Below are positions 1 through 34,102 of a stretch of 64,000 bases of DNA, one piece after another. The position numbers and the translations under genes are program-made. The notes below the pieces were generated by a model. The model ran no database searches, was not told where the DNA came from, and saw only the letters and a list, made by a program, of their open reading frames with translations. This DNA comes from Vanilla planifolia (taxonomy: Eukaryota; Streptophyta; Magnoliopsida; Asparagales; Orchidaceae): NCBI GenBank assembly GCA_023846275.1, contig CM043871.1, positions 35,432,578 to 35,496,577 of the forward strand, given 5' to 3'. Numbering within the stretch: position 1 is the first letter of the stretch; each line of letters opens with the position of its first letter.

Positions 1-3000
1 TCCTCTAAGCATCATCAAATATTTTTGGCGGGCGAAGCAACCGTATAATGTATCCGTAACTGCAGAGGTTGCTGCATGTGCTGCTCTTCAGAATCCTGGT
101 TATCTAGAGGTACCTTTAGATATTGTTGTTGTTGTATCTTGTTTCATATGGTTTGTGTATTTTTATTGACACATATTTTCAGTAATGTCTTAGAGAGTAA
201 AGAATCTTCTTGTGCAAGAACGAGAAAGATTATATAAACTTTTGGAAGAAGTACCATACCTGAAGCCATTTCCAAGCTTCTCAAACTTCATCCTCTGCGA
301 GGTTACTTCTGGAAAAGATGCTAAGAAGCTAAAGGTCAGTATGAATTGCACATCATCTTTGCAGTGTTGGCCATGGGTTAGCTTCTCCCTATTAATAGCC
401 CCAGAGTTATTGAAATATAACAAATGCTTTATGGGTTTTGATTGAGACTATTTTTTCATAGTGAGGCCTTAAACGTTGCAATCACTTATGAGTGGAACCT
501 GAATTCTTTCAAAACGTCTTTTATAATGAGTTGAACTGTGCTCAAAGATCTCCTGTTTAAAAGGAAACGAAAATCTGGATCATGGCTCCAAAGAATAGAG
601 AAGAAAATTTTGATAGATTAAGAAGATGCACACTCAGAGGTCTTGCTTGGAATTATTTGATAATGAATTGCAATAGCTCAAAAAAGGATGAATCAAGCAT
701 TGCTAGTTGATAGAATTAGTGAAAGGAAAAGGATCTATAGTGAGCTAGTTTCTTTACCTCTGAGTTTGTTACAAAATTAAGAAATTAGAGAAATAAACTT
801 CTGGGTTTGAAGGTTTTGCTTTGTAGAATATTATAGCAGAGGGCGTTTCTTTTGCTGAAGCTAATTAATCTGTTCATCAAATTACTAATGAACTCTGAAT
901 ATTCTGGAAATTATATACTAGATGTCAGACTTAAGGCTAAACAAAGAATTTTGTGTAAAATTGGGTAGTAAAGAATGGAAAAACAGTTTGAAACCCAGAA
1001 AAGCTTCAGTTATAGTGATGATGCTCAACTTTGGCAGCTGGAATTGAGTGGATTTCAAAGATCTGAAAAAAAGGAAGTCATATATAGTTTTCATTAAGAA
1101 GTTATGACTTGCTTTTTTCATAAAATCGCTGGATATGATCTGAAAGGTGTTAGATTTAAACTATTTGAAGACAAGCATTTTATTTCGTAGTACTGATTCA
1201 AATCAGAATCCGTTTAAAAGACCAAACTTGAAGTGCATTATACATTCAATCTCCTTCAAAAGCAAACACAATAAAGTATGTTAATGGTTCAAACTCCTAC
1301 CCAGCCTTGTGATGATGAAAATGGAACTGAATGCTATGTTCAAAATGTTGGTTCATTAAGCAATGCCTTCGTAGTTCGGTTGTACTTCTTGAGGCTCTAT
1401 GCAATTGTCTTTTCTCCAATAGCTTTAGAGAAAATGTTGGTTGTAGAAATATTAATTGTTTGGTTATTAAATGCAAGATTTGAGTCTATTAACTTTTATT
1501 TTTTTGTAAGAAGATGTTGAAGTAACATATATATAGTTAGACATATAGACACATACACACATGTACACACATTCACCTAGACGTAAAAATGCATATAATA
1601 TTGCTTCGTTAACTTGTGCGAAAATCAAAATTTGAGTAACATCAACATTCATTTTGTACTTAATCATAGAGATCAATCCTTTTTTAATGAATGTCTTAGA
1701 CAACATGGTGGAGTTTATTAAAATAAAGTGACTTTTGTATAACATTAATTTTTTTCTATAAATAGATATAGTGGTTTTGATTTTGGAAAAATATATTCAA
1801 GAAATTGTTAAACATACATATTTTATTTCATTTTTGTCCATGATGTGTGCACATATTATCATAAGATTGTATAAAATTTTGTTTCTTGGCACCTTTATAA
1901 TGAAATTAATTGAGCAAATTTGTCCATCTACGTGGAGTTGGTGGCCAGAAAAATCAACTGATGCACAAGACTATAAGCAAAATCCTGAAGTATTCAATAA
2001 CTCCAAAGCGTTGGGAATCAAAAAAGGCGCCAACTTTTAATGAGGTCTTTGTCAGATGCCTCCAATTTGTTCTCTTATAGGCATTCTTTAGAGGGTTGGT
2101 GAATTTTATCGAATTTTTGCCCTAATCTTAATCTTAGAAGGCAAAGTGGTTGCTGAATTATAGAATTCTTGCCTTAATATCTCAAAATGCCATAAATATA
2201 AATAGAATGCAATGCTTGATATAACTTAAAATAAATGAACAAAACAAAGAACATCTAATTTCTAAACTTAGGATTCAATTAATAAATTCCTTTTCTCGTA
2301 TTGATAAGTTAAAGAAGCCTTTACAAGTTGGCTTGTTCCAAACTTAGGATTGATGAGTCAATTGAGCTTGCACCCAAATCCACACATTGGATTAAGTTAG
2401 CCCTTGCTAACACTGAGATAATATACCCTTGACTTCACATTAGTTAGATAACTCATAATGAATTAAAGATATTGAGAACAACTCAATATTTAGATTGAAG
2501 ACATATAATGAAGCGCTAAATAGGCCAAGGAGGAGATATTGCCAATGCATATCTTTGAACTCCTCGCATATTTTGTAGAGATCGCAAAATGATCTTGCAA
2601 TTTAATGCTCAGAGCTAAACCTTTTATGATTTAGTCAAGCACTAGAGAAGTTGAGGGTGGTTCATTAGCCTTAAATGTGTGTTAGTATAGTATTTATAGT
2701 CACAAGCTTCATAAACAATGGCCATACACTTTTTAGAGCCATTGCTCAAAAAAATTACCCAAAGAGCAAGTTGTCGGTTAGGCAGAAAAATTCGTTTTAT
2801 TGTTTACTAATGTTGTTCACCTATGTTGATTACTCATTCTTGAACAATAATTAAGGATTTCCCTAGGCAATTCCTTCATTGTCCTTGGACAATGTGCAAG
2901 TGCAAGAATGCTCTATGCTTTATTTGTTGTTGTTCAAAGCTAAAGGTATTAATTTATATTGCATTGGTGGGTTTTTGATCATTTTGATCTCAGATTTTTA

Positions 3001-4534
3001 ATGGATTTCCCGGTTGTAAGGAAAGTTGGGCCTTTGTGCAAGAAGAAATGTTGATGCATCAAATTTATTTTTGTATGTTATGATTTTTGATACAGGAGAT
3101 ATCAATTGTTATCTTAAATAGATAACTTATTCTATGCTATAGAATAAGTTGAAAAGAATATCACATCGAAGTTAAGAAATCTACAAAGCTGAGGCATTTA
3201 TGCTTTTAGCAATTCAGAAATAGCATTCTCCTCACCATTCTTTGTGGAGAACTACAACCTCTCCATAGAATTTGTTGTTTTAGATAACGGCGCAAAAGTC
3301 GCAATGACTCACAAGCAATTGTAGAAATCTCAAATATTATAAACCATCTAAAAAAAATCCTTGTATAGGAATTTATATAGAGTTTCTATGCAATGTTTAT
3401 GACGTCCCCATGAATAACTCTTTAGAATAAAATTTCTTTTCATACTAATCTATTTGAATTTAAACAAGTTGATAAACATAAAAATGAATATGAAACTATC
3501 TATTGCTAAGTTGTTTGGATTGTATGGGATGATAAAAAATGATTGTCCATATGAAACTATTCTCTAGAAAGTTCAATTACTCAATAAGTCATCATCTAAT
3601 TCCTAGTTAGCATAGAATTGGTGCTAGTGTTGAAAAATAAACTAATATTTTAAAGGGGTGAATAGTGCATCAAAACCAGTGTAACTAAAACTATGCATGT
3701 GGATCTTTGATCTATTGACTCAAATTAGTATGCAAAATAAAAGATATTCATTCAAAACAGAAGATCTATTGTCTTCTATGTTTAATTTTTTCATCACTTG
3801 AGATTTCTCGTAACGATATGAAATAATCACCTTATATGATATCATGATAAATAAAAAAATAAAAGATAAATATCTTCAACAATGTTAAATGTTTGTAGGC
3901 ACCCATGGTTTTGAATATGAACTAAATGATTATAAAGTAATTTTAATATTTTGTTTTTATTTATTGTGTTTATACCCAAGTGTTCTAACAAGTGGAATTG
4001 ATTTATCAACAAATTTTGATTTGAACCATTCTTCCATTGACTTGAGCATACCCAAACTTTCATAAATCTATGTGTAAGGCAAAGTATAGAAATAAGAATA
4101 TCACATGGAACCAATCTTTAGTGGAATTAAAACAACCTATGGCCCAAATGAGTGAATTCTTGTTCAATTGAAACCAAATTTGGACATTATTTTGAATTAT
4201 TTTAAACATGGTTTGCATATAAAACATAGAGGGTTTGACTATGAACTTTGGTATTTTCCAAAGAAATGCATATTAGTGTTGTCTTTAGCTATGTTAGCAA
4301 TTTTGTAATGCAAATAGTTAAGTAGAAAAATAATTACATAATCCATAACCTTTATAATGTCCTACAATAGTTGAAACACAATGGAATCAAGCATGTTAAA
4401 AGAAGTCTTCATCTTCTTCATCCATGTGCGAAGGTCTTTAAGTCCAATGCAACACATAGATGCACACACACACACACATATATGTATATATACATACATA
4501 CATATATACATACATATATACATACATATATATA

Positions 4535-4566
<32 letters not shown>

Positions 4567-5120
4567 CATACATACATATGTGTGTGTGTGTGTGTGTGTT
4601 GCACACCAAAAGACTTGTCAAAAGGAAACATATTCATGATTATTTGTTTGTTGATTATATCATTGCATTTGATATTTAAAAATGTTTTGGTCGTTCTTGA
4701 TATTGCTTCAAATCTTGAACTCTCATTCATCCTTTATAGTTGAAGTTTTGATAGATTTTTCACTTGGTTTTTGACATTACTTATTATGTTTTTATTTTTG
4801 TTTTATTTTGCAATTCTTCTAATTAATATTTGATATTTTTTATGTATTGAGTTTTTATTCTCCATTCCTCTGACTTGAGCTATCTATTAGCTTCTCTATT
4901 TATGAACTCATTTTTTAATGATGTTGTGCTTCCTCATGTGAGAACATTGAATCATCTAACATAATATGTATCATTTTTGTGTGCCTCACAGGAAGACCTT
5001 GCACAACATGGTGTCATGATACGACACTATAATAACAAGGAATTGAGTGGCTATGTTCGGATCTCCGTCGGAATGCCCAAGCACACAGATGCCTTGATGA
5101 AGTGCCTCAAACTCTTCTAG
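1..5120 (+). CDS. HISN6: Histidinol-phosphate aminotransferase, C-terminal three exons (5' end outside window)
   Basis: Three exons can be joined in frame: 1-109, 194-334 and 4992-5120 (stop TAG 5118-5120), giving the last 125 residues. Introns at 110-193 and 335-4991 have GT..AG ends. The first exon reads [20 protein letters not shown], the second includes [20 protein letters not shown] and [17 protein letters not shown], and the third includes [20 protein letters not shown]. These match my memory of the C-terminal small domain of class I/II fold PLP aminotransferases of the plant HisC type, including the GYVRISVG arginine stretch that in the family contacts the substrate. Known role: transamination of imidazole-acetol phosphate with glutamate in plastid histidine synthesis. 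The PLP lysine and the transit peptide lie left of the window. The second exon must start at 194, because an in-frame TAG sits just upstream at 191-193, which is the acceptor itself. No break seen in the visible part. Confidence 0.9.
335..4991 (+). other. Last intron of the HisC gene (4.66 kb)
   Basis: Donor AAAG/GTCAGT at 334/335 and acceptor CTCACAG at 4985-4991. The short open frames inside are AT-rich and do not look coding. Around 2640-3080 and 3600-3800 the text resembles LTR-type repeat sequence (for example the phrase aaaggggtgaatagtg near 3651), but I could not find paired ends or protein domains, so no element is called. A long CA/TA/TG microsatellite sits at 4463-4600. The rest holds nothing I recognise. 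Confidence 0.75.
4463..4600. repeat. Compound CA / TATA-CATA / TG microsatellite with self-complementary ends
   Basis: Begins with an (AC)n run, continues with alternating TATA and CATA units and ends in a (GT)n run of about eleven units. The CA run at the left can pair with the TG run at the right and the middle is itself close to palindromic. The open frames through it on both strands (THTHT.. / YIYIY..) are artefacts of the repeat. Confidence 0.95.
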
Positions 5121-7041
5121 AAATGATCGTACAAAGGAGTGTACTAATTTCTTCATGTTGGTGTAGGGTTGGTGATGCCAATGTACTCTCTATATATGTT
5201 ATATGTGATGAGCTACTGAGTTTGATCGTTGATTATTTGGTTTCATACTTGTGCATGTGTGACCCATTTATATCGTTTAACTTATATGCTAAATAGTTTG
5301 TTAGTGTTTTAGCCATATCGCCATCCAAGTTGCATTATATCACATTTTTTTATTGTGTATTTGAATTCTAACTTTTTTGAAGTTTCTCAAATTGTTAATG
5401 GTCTGATCATTTTTTTCTTTGGAAATGGTTCTCACATGTCTTCCCAAGCATTGTTAATTCCTTATGTTATCATATTAGTGTTTAGTGTAAATGCACAAGA
5501 ATTAATTCATAGCATTTATTGCATGTAACAAATCTTGTATTTGCATCTTTTAGTATCATTTTACATCAATTTTGATATATGAGCATGGAAATTAGCATTC
5601 ATTTTGAGATTGATTTAGTGTTTGTCCTCCATTTTTTTCATGGAATTTTTGTTGAAAATTTTAGTTCACTTTGGTAACTATTGTTGTTTATTTATTTATT
5701 TATTTGCTTTTACTTCCATTGTCACACATATATCATATTTATTTGTGTAATTTTGAGTTGAAATTTAGTTGTATGATGAAGTTAATAATATTAAGATATT
5801 GAAGTATTTCTTAAAATAATTCTTTTTGATCAATATGAGAACCAAATACTTGAAAAAAGCTTCTACATAGTAAAAAGTGGTCATTTTAGTGGCTTCTTAA
5901 GGTCAATGGAGTGTTGAGATCTATAATAACCCCTTAACTATGGAACCATATGGCTACAACATCAAGGAATGAAGGATTCATTGATATCTTTCGATGGCTT
6001 GTGTTTGATATCTCTTCAAAGTTGTTGAACTTTTGTGGGGCCTATCAAAGATTGATGGTTGCATGGTTTTAGAAAGTGAGCACTCGAAGGTATATCTCCA
6101 ATGATTAAGGAGGTTGCCCTAGCCAAACAAATAAAGAACATGGAGATCGAGGATGTTGGAGAAATTATACACACTATGTAGGAGGGAGGAGAAATCAAGG
6201 TCTTAGTTAGTCTTTTTTAAGGAGCTTGCAATTGTAAAAAAAAAATAAATGTTGACAAACCAGATAGTGTCGACTATTCTATAGAAAATGAATGGGAAAA
6301 TCTGGTCTCTAAGTTTCACAATGTGAAAAATGAAGAAATCTTAATTTGAATTGGAAAATGATACATGAGTATACTTATTTGGTATTGATGTGATATTAAG
6401 AATCTTTGTGAAGATTAGGAGTTGCTAAGGAGAAAGTCGAGGACCTAGATTTTCACCCTTTAATCGAATATGGAGTTAGAAGAAACTGTTTCTACCTTGA
6501 GAGCTAATGGAAAGTCAAGCAAACAATCATGTGAGGTTTGATGTTCAAGGCCTATTAATGGGGGATATCCAATGGGTCTCTCGACACTTTGACTTTCTAG
6601 AAAGGTCAAAGAAGTTCTAATCATGTTATTCGAGTAAGACATGAGCACCTTAGGTCATATTGTTCAGTTGTCCAGTTGATCAACAAACATAATCCCTTTT
6701 TAATTCTAACAATGGAGATGATCTTGATTTTTTGCTCAAACTTTTGTTGATGCTTAAGGAATAAGAAAACTTCCATATTTATAAGCTCAATTGAAAAAGT
6801 GAATCTAGAAAAGGAGTTAATGCACTTAAAAGTAAAATTTAGAACATCTCATCAATTTGATCAAAACAAAAGGGATTTAGTGTTGAAGAAGCAAAAGAAA
6901 GGACACAACATTGATCGATAGTGTTTTAGTGTTTAAGGCAAGAACCAAGTAATGGGCAGCCCTCAATTCCTATGAAGAACTTCAAGAGAAACTAAAGAAT
7001 AAAAGCATGAAATATATGCTTTTTACAACCTGGCTATTACA

Positions 7042-7042
<1 letters not shown>

Positions 7043-7110
<68 letters not shown>
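7043..7110. repeat. (TA)34 microsatellite
   Basis: Uninterrupted TA dinucleotides for 68 bases, followed by TTATCG. Confidence 0.98.
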
Positions 7111-7114
<4 letters not shown>

Positions 7115-7689
7115 CGTTATGCATAGTAATACATGATTACCTTAACATGAAATCTATAGGAAGATCTTCCCAATGTTTACTTGGAACTTGTAAATACTTG
7201 TTTTGACCAAATTTTGACCTAGTAGTCTCTGAAGCTTTTAGAAATGACACTGAAAAATAATACAATCTATACAATTTTTTGAGGGCCAATAAAATTTTGA
7301 CTTTAAAAGAACAATATTTTTTTTATAACATTTGCTTTCTATCAACCTAAAAGGAAATCTCATGAAAAGGTAGGAACCTATGGATGTTGGGTATGGATGT
7401 TTGTGTCTCAAAAAAAGTGTATTCCAAGAAGGATGCTATTATAAGAGAGAAATTTGTATATGTCTAGATATTTGTGTTTGTATAGATATTTGACATTGTT
7501 TTATATTTTAAGTTATCTTTTATATTTAACTCATTGTTTTTGGGATTCATTCCTTTTTGTGATAATTAACACCTTAGTATATAATATACCAAATGAATAA
7601 AATTCAAAAATAAATATTAAATTATAAATTAAATTGATCCACATACGTTTAGGATTTATAGTTCTACCAACCTCTTGATCTCTAACCTT

Positions 7690-7870
7690 AATCAGCTCCA
7701 TTAGGATCTAATTTTCATCTTTGAGTTTATTGAAGAGCTGTCAAACCCTCCTTTCTTTTTCACCATTGTTTCCCATGCATTTCTATTTTTGGCATCAATC
7801 ATCAACCACCCTTTCCAAAAGTAAGCATGAGCTAAGCTATAGCAAATTTCTTGTCCTAAATTACGATATC
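7690..7870 (+). repeat. Diverged dispersed repeat, copy 1
   Basis: Shares a collinear series of words with 12355-12535: ATTAGGATCTAAT / ATCAGGATCCAAT, then CTCCTTTC...TTTCCCATGCATTTC / CTCTTTTC...TTTCCTCTATGTTCTT, then AAGCATGAGC...GCAAATTTCTTGTCCTAAA / AAGCATGAAT...GCAAATTTCTTATCCTAAA. The two are clearly related but old. The family is not identified. Confidence 0.55.
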
Positions 7871-10309
7871 ATTATTTGTTATGAGTCAGATTCTCCCTTA
7901 CATACCTTCATTAGTGTTTGGTAACAAAGTAAGGTTTCATTATGCTTCAACCATTATGATGGTCCAATTTTAGATTAGGAGTGATAGACTTAAAGTGTCT
8001 CACATTATTAAGGATCTATTAACATAAAGGAACCAAGCTATAAGTTATAAGGACTACAACTCAAGAGAGCTACCAAAGAGAGGTAACCCATTGAACAACT
8101 AAATTGTTTATCATTTCTCAACTTGGCTTCAATTTTCTACATAAATACTAGCATAAGTATGTTTGGATGCAACTAATACAAACAACATATGGTTAGCATT
8201 ATCTACCATAGTTAGCTTACTTTAATTGAACCTATCATAACTTTAAAGTGTATGCATAATCCTAATTTTTTTTCAAGAAGTGTTGAATTTACTATGTTGT
8301 AAAATTTAAATTAAGAAGTTTAATTTATAATTAAACATTTCAATAAAACAAAATTACATAATTTAAAAAAAATAAAGAATTATTTGATTAATTTAATATT
8401 TAAAATATAAATCAAATATTATATATTATTTATGATTAAAAAAGTTATTTTAACTTGTTATTTTTTCTTATTATATTGAAATCATATGATACTATCAAAG
8501 CATAATAAAATAGAGAACTTAGAGACCTTAAAGATTGATATTACACATTATGTCATGTTAACCCCATGACTATTGGAGCGATTTCATAATACCAAAATCA
8601 TGCAATTGTGATAGTAATAACATGTTTGAGTTTAAATCTTAAGAATAGACAAAATCTAAGAACTATAAATGATGACAGTTACAAAGAAAGGATCTTACTC
8701 ACATAAAAATACAAAAGAATGAAGGTTTTACACACTAGAGTATCCCATGAAAAACTTGTCTTTTGATGGTGTGGCAGTCATCATGGATATCTTTACCTTT
8801 TTCTAAGATTTAAGATATTAAAACATGCACTTTTCTCTTCTAACATAATTACGATTGCATTTAGTTTCATGCATTCATTTCTTAAATATCATCCTTATGT
8901 TTTTATGATCGTTATAATTGAATTAGAATTTTTATTAAATATCAATTTGGGTTGTTTTAAGTCTAACTCAAGTCTTAATGTAGAAAGATCCAACTTAAAA
9001 TATTATAATTCACACCATGTTCGTCACTGTTTATAAGTCGTACAATATGATGTTTAGTATAGTATTTGGACAATTTTTATTCTGGCTTAAATGTGTTACA
9101 AGAAAGTTAACTATCTAGGTATTGTATAAGTACGACACAATAGTCATATAGGAGCGATCGTTGCCTGAATTAAAATCGAGTATGTAAAGTTGATCATATA
9201 AGAGACCAACCTTATATTAGTATTGCCTAATATCTGAGAGTGAGTTTGGTCAAGACGTTAGTTGCATTTGAGATTTTCGATTCACGTGATCTAGTAAGAT
9301 GCACTCCAACACCACCAGATGATTGAGGTATTTAATTTTCATGTATAGATTTAATTTTAAGTCTAAATGTACATATTGGATTCAAAATTTGCTTTCAAAA
9401 TACTATTTATGTCATAAGCACTCAATTAAGACCCATTATGCTAGTTTTCATCAGTCCACACTTGACCAACCACTGGCCCAGCATAACTTACTGATAATGT
9501 GTGTTGGTTAATCCTTCTTTATTCCTCACTATAAAATGGTTTGCACCCATCTGACATTAGAGCTTCCACTTGCATAGTGTGCATACGAAGCCTATTTCAT
9601 ACAAATGTCGTTTGTTTCTTCTTAGGATTTGTATTTAATATTAGTTAGATATATTTTATGTTCTTAACTAGTATTTCTTCTAATTATGACATTCTTATAA
9701 ATTCTTAGTTTGTTAGTGAGATTGGTTATCATCAAAGGATGCCTAGTTGACCATGAAGGATTTAAAGAAATTAGTTCTAGATCTATTAAGAGATTACTTG
9801 AACTTCAACTCATAAGAAAGCTTATTAAAAACAATTAAACCTATTTTGTAAAATATTTATAAGTATGAAAGAGAAAGAGATATCTGTTATATATCAATCA
9901 AGAAAAGTAAAAGTGTATGCACAAAGGAGTCTTGAAGCTTTTTATAATACCTTGCCTGTATTAATCATTAATTCCACTCATTTCTTATAATACATAGGCA
10001 AAAAAGATGGGGATAATTTTTCCCAAATAGGAAATGATGATATTACCTCTTTTTTCTTTGTTGATGTTCTCTTATAAGCAAGTATTTATTATATAACATC
10101 TTTAAAACCATAGTTTCAAATTTAAACTAATACATAAATTAAATTATCATTTACCTATTCACACAAATATGCATGATTTGCATTATTTCACTATAGGTGC
10201 TTACTCATCATCATTGTCACCTTGATCTACTCCTCTTAATGTGTTAGTGGCATGTTGTGCAATATTGCGAAGTACATATGAATAAGTTACATAGTAGATA
10301 AATTATAAA

Positions 10310-10451
10310 CATGAACAACATTGAAATGAAATTAAAAAAAGTAATATCTATAAATTAAATTAAATAAAACAACATTATAACATGAACAACATTGAAATGA
10401 AATTAAAAAAAGTAATATCTATAAATTAAATTAAATAAAACAACATTATAA
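10310..10451. repeat. Exact 71-bp tandem duplication
   Basis: The unit starting CATGAACAACATTGAAATGA occurs at 10310-10380 and again at 10381-10451 with no difference that I can see. A third copy begins (CATAAACAAC) and is lost at once. Exact identity suggests a recent slippage or unequal exchange event. Confidence 0.95.
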
Positions 10452-11189
10452 CATAAACAACATATTTGACTCTTTTCATAAATACTTCATTAAACACAGT
10501 AAAGTTAGAAATCGATATTCCTTTTGTAATTCGTTTTTTGCACTATCATATATATAGATATATAAATATACAAAATTATTCCATTTTCATCTCAATTGAG
10601 GTTAAGTGTTCCTTTTTATTTTGTTTTTCTCTCTTTTCTTTTTTTTGTCTCTTTTTTTTTATATTTTCATATTTTCATTATTCTTTTAACAAAACTCTAT
10701 TTTCCTTCGATGTTATATCTTATTTCTATCACCTGGCCTGATATATTTTTGGTGTCCTATTATTCTCTATCTCTCTTATTCGTGACTCAATTTACTATTA
10801 ATATCATTGCTTTCTTTTTTTATTTCATTTACTTAATATATTATAAGTTTTAATTTTTTTTCCTTCATGACTTTGTTTATTATTAGTCATAGTCTTTTTT
10901 TATGTTTCATTCCTAGCCTAGTTTACAAAATGTTCTAATTTTCTTTTTTTATTCCTATCTTAATTTATTGATAGAAGTTTTCGCTCTATTTCTAATAATA
11001 GAATAGTGTCTTTAGGGAAATCATAGTTTTGTTTTCCTATTTTCTTTTTTTTTACTCATGGCTTAGTTAGCCTACTTCTATATTCATTTCATTTTTTTCA
11101 TGTTCTTTTTCTTATTTTCATTCTACATAACGAAAGTTTAACAATATATACAAATATAATTATTTTATATGTATACATATATTCTTATA

Positions 11190-11216
11190 CACACAGACAC
11201 ACACACACACATACAT
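11190..11216. repeat. (AC)n microsatellite
   Basis: Short ACACACAG(AC)n tract followed by ATACATA. Confidence 0.85.
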
Positions 11217-12354
11217 AGTATTAAAATTTATTTTTTTCTTTAATTCATAATAAATTTTATTGAACTCCAAAAATTACAGTTCAATCACCAATAAGTTTTT
11301 TTGTGAGCTCTTCTTAATGATATTTACTTTGATATTTGAAACAAATGTGTAAAATTTCATGTTTTTTAAGATGAAACAATAATAATATTATTATATTTTG
11401 ACATCAAAACATAAACTTTGCTTAATCATATAAAAATAATTACACACTTATTCGTATAATTAAAATCTTACATGGTAATTACATCTCTAGGATATCACAT
11501 TTTTTTTCAACATCTTCTACTCACTCCACTTCAAAGTTTTCGAGTAAAGTGGCAATCTATAACTTTTCAATACATTAGTGATTGTGTTTGTAATTACATG
11601 TTTGTTTAGGTTTGTCAAACTTGAGTTTTGTATTATTTTTCTTTTCTTGACCCAACTTTAGGTCATATTGTTTGGCTTAGCTCTAAGATGAATAGTATAC
11701 AATGATTTGGTTGTGATTAATCTGAGAAAAATATATTTATATCGGGTTTCTTTATCTCACTCTGGTGAATAAGTATTTAGATAATGATGTTTAAGCTTAT
11801 AACATGGGGGTGGATGTAAGCTTAGAGATTAAACTGAACTACTTAATAATTTTATGTTTTTTATTTTACTTTTTATTACTCAACATACTTTCTTGTAGTC
11901 TTAAAGAATTGAAATAACTTGAAATTAACAAATAGTGTTCTTAATCACTTACAATTTATAAAAGCTTAACTTAAGCATTGTTGTGAAAAAGATTTTAATA
12001 AACTTTCACCAATTCCTTCTCCCAATCAATATGACTTACCAAAATTTATACAACCTCCTCACTTGGATCTTGATCACTACTCTATCATCTTATGCTCTTT
12101 AATGTCTCAATCATCACCATGTGTTGTTTTCTTATAGTCGAGTCATGGTCTTATGTGCCTAAAGCTATGACAAGCAATGATCGCTTCATTGTGGCTTAGG
12201 TATAACCACTCTCAATCACAATGCTTATCTTGACGTCATTCAAATTCCTCCCAAGCCCATTGATGAGTTATACAATCACAAACCAACCACATCTGAGGTT
12301 GTAATTCTTGACTTAAGCACCATCTCCTTCTCTAGCCATCAAGCACCTTCTAAT

Positions 12355-12535
12355 CTTAATTAGAGTCATCAGGATCCAATCAACACCATTGTGTCCATAA
12401 GAGCCATTGATCCTCTTTTCACTGTTACTCTTGTTTCCTCTATGTTCTTACAACCAATGTCCACTACTTACAATCCTTCTTATGCCTAAGCATGAATCGA
12501 ATTGTTGCAAATTTCTTATCCTAAACTTCTCTTTT
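12355..12535 (+). repeat. Diverged dispersed repeat, copy 2
   Basis: Direct-orientation partner of 7690-7870 (see that entry for the shared words). The sequence just left of it, 12060-12360, is pyrimidine-rich and has coding-like composition but no frame I recognise. Confidence 0.5.
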
Positions 12536-12969
12536 TGTTTGTCTTTTGATTTAATCTTTTAGTTGCATTTGAGCATAAAAAAATATATATTTTCTTCTAA
12601 TCATTATAAGAATGTGTTTTTTTTTGGAAAACGTGAACTTATAAATTGCTCAATTGCCTCCCTTAATTTAATCATAGTAATGGATTTTTCTATGCCTTTT
12701 AATTTGTTGAAAGAAAAAGTTAGAAAATAAAAATACGATTCTTAGAGATCAGGTTTGGGCATTCATTGATCCCAAGGCATGAGTAACGATAAACTAAGAG
12801 ATACTTAAAATAAGAATAAATAAATTTGATATTTATAATAATTATATACTTTTATTTAATTTTATGTTAAAAAAATTAAAATTAATTTTATTTTTAACAT
12901 CATATTTAGAAGTAGGAAGTAAGCATATTCTAATGATCACCCAATCAATTTTATATCATGTTTGCACCG

Positions 12970-13473
12970 TTGATGAGCTTTCATCACAGCCATCGAAATA
13001 ACCTGGAGGAGAGAATATGCTCTTTTTCCTGCGCCACACTCTCGCCGCGGTCCAGTTTGGTTGGTCCTCGCCATTGTTAACAAAAAAAGGTACGATTTTT
13101 CTACTACAGTAGTTCAAATTTTACCGAGATTTAAATATTTTTGTTTACGATTGGATCACATTAAATGGCAACGGCGATGATGGGGATTCCGCCTGGATTC
13201 CATCTGCCGTAGTTTTATTTAGTTCCACTCGTAAATTACTAATAATTGAGCTAGCCGAATGTAGACAGTGAGCTTGGGGAATTTGCTTCGAAGCCGCGCC
13301 TGCTCTGGTTCCAGCTACAACCCATTTCGTCGATTTGTTTATTTCGGATCATTTTCCCGAATCCGAGCTTCCCCTGTTTTTTGGGCTTTGGAGATCTTCA
13401 AGTTTCGCTTTACCATTCCTGCTGTCTCTTTGGATTCCAGATTTCTTTTCTGTTTTCTGATCGTTCTTTGGGG
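12970..13473 (+). promoter_or_regulatory. Probable 5' leader and first-exon region of the MAP kinase gene
   Basis: Composition changes near 12970 from very AT-rich spacer to a mixed, C-rich stretch (CGCCACACTCTCGCCGCGGT near 13033), as expected for a plant promoter/5' UTR. A GT donor-like site after a purine run (AAAAAAAG/GTACGA, about 13089) suggests a leader intron ending somewhere before 13474, but its acceptor is not certain. Upstream ATGs occur: one opens a 15-codon frame at 13165-13212 (MATAMMGIPPGFHLP), and another at 13259 is followed at once by TAG. Whether they are in the mature leader depends on that unproven intron. No transcription start can be fixed by eye. Confidence 0.5.

Positions 13474-34102
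<20,629 letters not shown>

Larger units (their letters stand above)
5121..12960. other. Intergenic spacer between HisC and the MAP kinase gene
   Basis: About 7.8 kb, AT-rich, with no recognisable gene. It should contain the HisC 3' UTR just after 5120, but I see no single clear polyadenylation site. Contents that can be supported are a (TTTA)n run near 5690-5704, a (TA)34 run at 7043-7110, an exact 71-bp tandem duplication at 10310-10451, an (AC)n tract near 11190-11213, and two related diverged repeat copies near 7690-7870 and 12355-12535. The stretch 5930-6650 is somewhat less AT-rich and has coding-like wording on the plus strand, but no family could be assigned. Confidence 0.7.

Noticed and set aside
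1278-2040. Small frames in the HisC last intron
   Set aside because: AT-rich chance frames; splice sites of the flanking exons explain the gene without them.
4362-4743. Overlapping open frames of 67-122 codons on both strands
   Set aside because: They are translations of the CA/TA/TG microsatellite (Thr-His, Tyr-Ile, Cys-Val runs).
10466-10853. Phe-rich open frames that look like membrane proteins
   Set aside because: T-rich low-complexity DNA yields Phe/Leu/Ile runs; no conserved motif.
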